From Myxococcus llanfairpwllgwyngyllgogerychwyrndrobwllllantysiliogogogochensis (GTDB lineage: Bacteria > Myxococcota > Myxococcia > Myxococcales > Myxococcaceae): a stretch of DNA of 59,225 nt. A program made the position numbers and the translations under genes. Positions 56,077-59,225 of this stretch are shown here, one piece after another (position 1 is the first letter of the stretch; each line of letters begins with the position of its first letter). Location of the stretch: the NCBI RefSeq assembly GCF_006636215.1, contig NZ_VIFM01000042.1, positions 1 to 59,225 on the forward strand, written 5' to 3'. The notes under the pieces are model-generated. The model was not told where the DNA came from and made no database searches. It was given only the letters and a program-made list of their open reading frames with translations.

Positions 56077-56466
56077 TCATCGCTGCGGCCCCGTCGCCGC
56101 GCGGGTGAGCAACCGCCGGGCCGACGCAAAGCCTTCCCACTCGAGAAACCTGTCACGGGGCGGGGGTGGGCACTGCAGAGACGTCCACTCGACGGCGATG
56201 TTGGGGTTGAAGGCCAGGTCTCCCAACAGCTTCGCCCACAACCCAGGCTGGAGGCGGGCCTCCTGCGCGTCCGCATCGACGACAGCGTAGAGGGGCATGC
56301 CGTACCAGGCACTGAGAGACTCCACCAGCAGGGACACGGCTGGAGTCATCGCTGGTACGGGTGGCAGGCGGGCCTTGAGGACGGTGCCCCGCTTGGGCAC
56401 GGGGAGAAGGATTTGGATGTATGGGGTATGCGCCTCGAGCGTCAGCCACAGCGGCGGTGAAGACAT
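56077..56466 (-). CDS. Uncharacterised protein between two insertion sequences
   Basis: A 129-residue protein from the ATG at 56466 (MSSPPLWLTLEAHTPYIQILLPV); an in-frame upstream start at 56523 is possible. Sequence is balanced and protein-like (LVESLSAWYGMPLYAVVDADAQEARLQPGLWAKLLGDLAFNP), unlike the shadow frames. No domain is recognised. It lies 36 bp outside the IS66 end and upstream, divergently, of the IS3-like element. It could be a passenger gene of mobile DNA or an ordinary small gene. Confidence 0.5.
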   Translation of the reverse strand: MSSPPLWLTLEAHTPYIQILLPVPKRGTVLKARLPPVPAMTPAVSLLVESLSAWYGMPLYAVVDADAQEARLQPGLWAKLLGDLAFNPNIAVEWTSLQCPPPPRDRFLEWEGFASARRLLTRAATGPQR

Positions 56467-56799
56467 AGAGAGCCACCTCCAGACGGCGCCTGGCGGCCGG
56501 CGCATCCGGCTCGCGGGGCACACGTGCGGCTTTTGTTACGCCCGCCTCCGTTTGGCTTGAACCTGGATGTGTGATTTTCCGCGCTCGCTGCCGTGCGCGT
56601 TGTGCTGCTTTGCGGGCCGCCGCATCACGGCGCGCCTCAGAAGGGTTGAGGCTCGCCCGATAGGCACGGCTCGCATTGCGCCACTGCGCTCTGCGGGCCA
56701 GCGTGCGGCACCTGTCGTGACCCCCTGTGTCAGGGAAGATGTCGCCTCGGCTGACGTGCCGAGCTGACGACGCCCTGGGGGCGAGCGCAGGCGGTTGAA
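56467..56799. other. Region upstream of the IS3-like element, with a possible remnant and IS end
   Basis: On the minus strand about 56545-56725 reads as a basic Ala/Arg-rich peptide (RRAQWRNASRAYRASLNPS) that may be a degraded or very short gene, but it runs out of frame with the 129-residue gene. TGACCCCC at 56719 is a plausible left end for an IS3-like element (IS3 ends start with TG); the other end lies outside the window, so it cannot be tested. Confidence 0.3.
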
Positions 56800-57284
56800 G
56801 TGCCGTACACAGACGCATTCAAGGCGCAGATGGTGAAGCGGATGATGGGCCCGAGCGCGGTGACTGCCTCGACACTGGCCCGGCAGATAGGAGTGTCCCA
56901 ACCGACGTTGTCGCAGTGGTTGCGCGCGGCGAATAGGGTAGTGGGCATGACGCCCCCGTCCGACGAGAAGAAGCCCGCCCCGCCCGCTGGGCCCAAGAAG
57001 TGGACGCCCGAGGAGAAGCTGCGCGTGCTGGCGGCGGCCCAGGAGCTCAAAGGCGAGGAGTTGGGGGCGTTGCTGCGTGGAGAGGGACTGCATGAAGCGC
57101 AGCTGAGGGAGTGGCAGCAGGCGGCCGCGGGGGCGCTCTCCGGCACGGCGAGCGAGCCGCTGCCGGCCAAGGAGCGCAAGCGGCTGGCCGCCGCCGAGAA
57201 GCGGGTGAAGGAGCTCGAGCGGGAGCTGCACCGCAAGGAGAAGGCGCTAGCAGAGACGGCGGCGCTGCTGGTGCTCGAAAAAAA

Positions 57285-57311
57285 CTACGCTGGCAAATAT
57301 GGCCTGAGCCC
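57285..57311. repeat. Left inverted repeat of the inner transposon
   Basis: 27 bp, matches the inverse of 58926-58952 with one T/C difference at position 7. Confidence 0.9.
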
Positions 57312-57345
57312 GGGGTGTTGCCCCTCTGAGAATGGGAGGAACGCC

Positions 57346-58952
57346 ATGGCACGAACGACAGCCCGCCCCCTCGCCACCCGCGAGGTGAGAATCGACAGCG
57401 AGCGCCGGCCTTGCGAGGCGTGTGGCGCGAGGACACGGGCGGACTGGCGCTCGCGGCGCTGTGTGACGACGCTCGCCGGGTGCGTGGGGCTGTCCGTGCA
57501 GGTGCGGGTATGCCACCGGAAGGGATGCCTTCTGGAGGGCATGTCGTTGAGGGCCGAGGAAGAGGGGCGCTGGGTGCTGCCCGAGCACGAGTTTGGCTTG
57601 GACGTATTGGCCTTCATCGGGGCGCAGCGCTACCGGGAGCACCGCAGTGTGCCGGAAATCCACGCCTTGCTGCGCCAGAGGGGCGTCGCCATATCCGAGC
57701 GCACCTGCACCAACCTGCTGGACCGGTACGACGAGCTCGTCAGCCTCAAGCTGCTCGACTCCGGGCGGTTACAAGAGACTCTCCAGCGTCAGGGGCGGGC
57801 GGTGCTCGCCATTGATGGGCTCGCTCCGGACGTGGGGCACGAGGTGCTCTGGGTGGTGCGCGAATGCCTGTCGGGCCAGGTCTTGCTCGCCCGTTCCCTG
57901 CTGTCCGGGAGTGAGCAGGAACTCGCACCCCTTCTCGAGGAAGTGAGGCTCGCGTTGGGGCCAGTGCCCATTGTCGGCGTGGTGTCCGATGGACAGAGGA
58001 GCATCCGTAACGCTCTGGCCCACGCACTGCCCCAGGTGCCGCACCAGCTCTGCCATTTCCACTATATCCGGGAGGCAGCGCGGCCCCTTTATGAGGCCGA
58101 CCGGCATGCGAAGAAGGAGTTGAAGAAGCGGGTACGTGAGGTGAGGAAGGTCGAGCGAGCGGTGGAAGGCCGTCAGGACGCTGGTGCTCACGCCACGCGG
58201 GCCTACGCGGCGGCCGTCAGGAGCGCGCTCACCGACGACCACCGCCCGCCTCTCCAACCCTCTGGCCTGCTGCTGCGCCGACGACTGGGCGCCATCGAGA
58301 AGAGCATGGAGCGGGTGTCAAAAGGGGGGCCTGCCCACAGGAGTTGAGCCGCCTGCATACGGTGCTACGCAAGGCATTGAAGGCTACGGCACGCATGTGG
58401 CCTGGACTGGCGCGGGCCTACCAATGGATAGAGCGCACCGCGGTCATCCTCCGCAACGAGCCTGGATTGGACGCTGCAGGCGTACGACGTCGACTTTCCG
58501 CCTTGCTGGCTGCCCTGGTCCGCTGGACGCGCCGACGTCACCGGGGAGTCCTGCGGCAGGCCCTCGCTCACTTTCTCCTCGAGACGCGCCGTTACTGGAA
58601 AGGTCTCTTCCACTGCTACGACGTGCCGGACCTGCCCCGCACCGACAATGACTTGGAGCACCTCTTCGGTACCTGCCGCTACCACGAGCGGCGCGCCTCG
58701 GGCCGGGTGCGCGCAAGCGCGGGACTCGTCGTGCGCGGAGCCGTGCGGCTGCCAGCCATTGCCTCGGCATTCCTTCTGCCTGCGCTTGACGGCCCCTACC
58801 TGGAACCTAGGAACATCAATGACTGGCAGAGACTGCGCTTTCAGCTTGAGCAGCGGCGCGTCCCTCGCATCCTGGGCCGGCGCTTCCGGGCCAACCCGGA
58901 TGGCTACCTCCGAGGCATCGAAGAGGGGCTCAGGCCATATTTGCCGGCGTAG
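57346..58952 (+). pseudogene. Transposase of the inner transposon, frame change at A4G6
   Basis: ATG at 57346 behind GGGAGGA. The N-terminal zinc-finger-like part (CEACGAR, then CHRKGC) is followed by catalytic-type segments VLAIDGLAPD and GVVSDGQRSIRNAL, and after the frame change by NDLEHLFGTCRYHERRASGR. The first frame stops at 58345-58347; the second (-1) frame runs on to the TAG at 58950-58952. Joined at AAAAGGGGGG (58320-58329) the protein reads on sensibly as ACPQELSRLHTVL. Either a G was lost from a G7 run or the element uses -1 slippage at the homopolymer. Total length would be about 535 residues. Confidence 0.75.
58926..58952. repeat. Right inverted repeat of the inner transposon
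   Basis: 27 bp, inverse of 57285-57311 (26/27). It contains the transposase stop codon at its outer edge. Confidence 0.9.
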
Positions 58953-59031
58953 AAAAAAAACTTCAGGCGATGGGGTGGGACGAGAGGCACCTGGCCGACG
59001 AGGACGACTCCGGAGACGAGAAGAGCGAGAA

Positions 59032-59225
59032 ATGACGCTCGCCCACGTCGACGAGTCCCTGGAGAAAGGCGTGCGCCTGGAGGCCATCTGCGAGCGGCTC
59101 GGGGTGGCCCCGCGCACGATTCAACGATGGAGGAAGCCAGCCACGGCGGAGGACCGGCGGTGTGGTCCGCATACCCGTCCGGCCAACCGACTGTCCGAGG
59201 TGGAGCGGCGCCGAATCCTGGCGGT
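59032..59225 (+). CDS. IS3-like OrfB, N-terminal part, runs off the window
   Basis: The ATG at 59032 overlaps the OrfA stop. The visible 64 residues (MTLAHVDESLEKGVRLEAI, CERLGVAPRTIQRWRKP, RCGPHTRPANRLSEVERRRI) form the helix-turn-helix typical of the start of IS3-family OrfB before the integrase core. The catalytic domain lies beyond the window. Confidence 0.75.
   Translation, partial: MTLAHVDESLEKGVRLEAICERLGVAPRTIQRWRKPATAEDRRCGPHTRPANRLSEVERRRILA

Larger units (their letters stand above)
57285..58952 (+). mobile_element. Transposon inserted in the A-tract of IS3-like orfA
   Basis: A 1668-bp element with 27-bp inverted ends (26 matches; left begins CTACGCTGGCAAATATGG). It carries a single DDE transposase gene. 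It is flanked by A7 (57278-57284) on the left and A8 (58953-58960) on the right, consistent with a 7- or 8-bp poly-A target duplication. The last three bases of the element (TAG) are also the transposase stop. Family not settled; an ISL3- or ISNCY-like group is possible. Confidence 0.85.
56800..59035 (+). pseudogene. IS3-like OrfA, split by a second transposon
   Basis: The 5' part (56800-57284) encodes a Transposase_8-type helix-turn-helix (MPYTDAFKAQMVKRMMG, ASTLARQIGVSQPTLSQWL), a second HTH (WTPEEKLRVLAAAQEL) and a coiled coil (KRLAAAEKRVKELERELHRK) ending LVLEK. The 3' part (58953-59035) continues KKLQAMGWDERHLADEDD and ends at TGA 59033-59035. Removing 57285-58952 and one copy of the A-run restores one frame of about 190 residues through an A8 tract. 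The OrfB start overlaps its stop as ATGA. Confidence 0.8.

Noticed and set aside
56153-56818. 222-codon minus-strand frame upstream of the IS3-like element as a real gene
   Set aside because: It overlaps the better 129-residue frame and most of it is low-complexity; only a short basic stretch might be a remnant.

Overview
The window is a high-GC bacterial segment that looks myxobacterial (Myxococcaceae-like). This is inferred from the very GC-rich codon use, the combination of sigma-54/NtrC control with an ECF sigma factor carrying a Cys-rich tail of the CorE type, and a degenerate 72-bp sequence repeated between operons. Almost everything up to about 53.2 kb concerns metal and metalloid resistance. 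There are five heavy-metal RND pumps, one P1B copper ATPase, a complete arsenic operon, two cation diffusion facilitators and many small secreted Cys-, His- or Met-rich proteins. The last 6 kb is nested mobile DNA.

Region 1 (1-17.2 kb), copper/silver. A cusCBA-like operon (404-6575) is followed by a sensor kinase and an NtrC-family sigma-54 activator (6734-9558). Three good -24/-12 promoters are visible: before cusC (315-331), before the kinase (6685-6701) and before the P1B-1 copper ATPase (13527-13543). Each has a pair of RGTGTNA-like half-sites about 80-110 bp upstream, so the activator probably drives all three units. Between them lie a beta-propeller lipoprotein, a DUF305 lipoprotein, a Met-rich exported peptide and an unrelated nuclease-like gene. 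Cytochrome c and a His-tailed exported protein follow the ATPase.

Region 2 (17.6-26.2 kb, mostly minus strand). A BlaI-type repressor and an M56 membrane protease head a TolC/adaptor/RND operon. The protease has a His/Cys loop where a sensor domain would be. Two near-identical 17-bp operators occur, one at the blaI start and one inside the TolC coding region. An EamA-type transporter with a 61-residue His-rich tail is divergent from the same operator.

Region 3 (26.3-29.3 kb, minus strand). An arsenic operon: arsR, ACR3, two arsenate reductases and an ArsN2-like acetyltransferase, with a perfect 14-bp palindrome at the arsR start.

Region 4 (29.6-53.2 kb, plus strand). Three further efflux clusters, each opened by a short exported Cys-rich protein resembling CzcI in layout. 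(a) TolC/CusB/CusA, with a ~100-residue Met/Gly-rich insertion in the pump, then a TlpA-like thioredoxin. (b) A CzcB/CzcA pair whose adaptor carries four tandem Cys3His repeats, preceded by a two-repeat stand-alone protein and followed by a CorE-like ECF sigma factor. (c) Two CDF exporters, a DUF3703 protein and a CzcCBA operon ending in a PII-like protein.

Region 5 (53.2-59.2 kb). A strong bidirectional terminator, an IS66 element with perfect 21-bp ends and an amber stop in its transposase, then an IS3-like element interrupted in an A-tract by a second transposon. The inner transposase has a -1 frame change at an A4G6 run.
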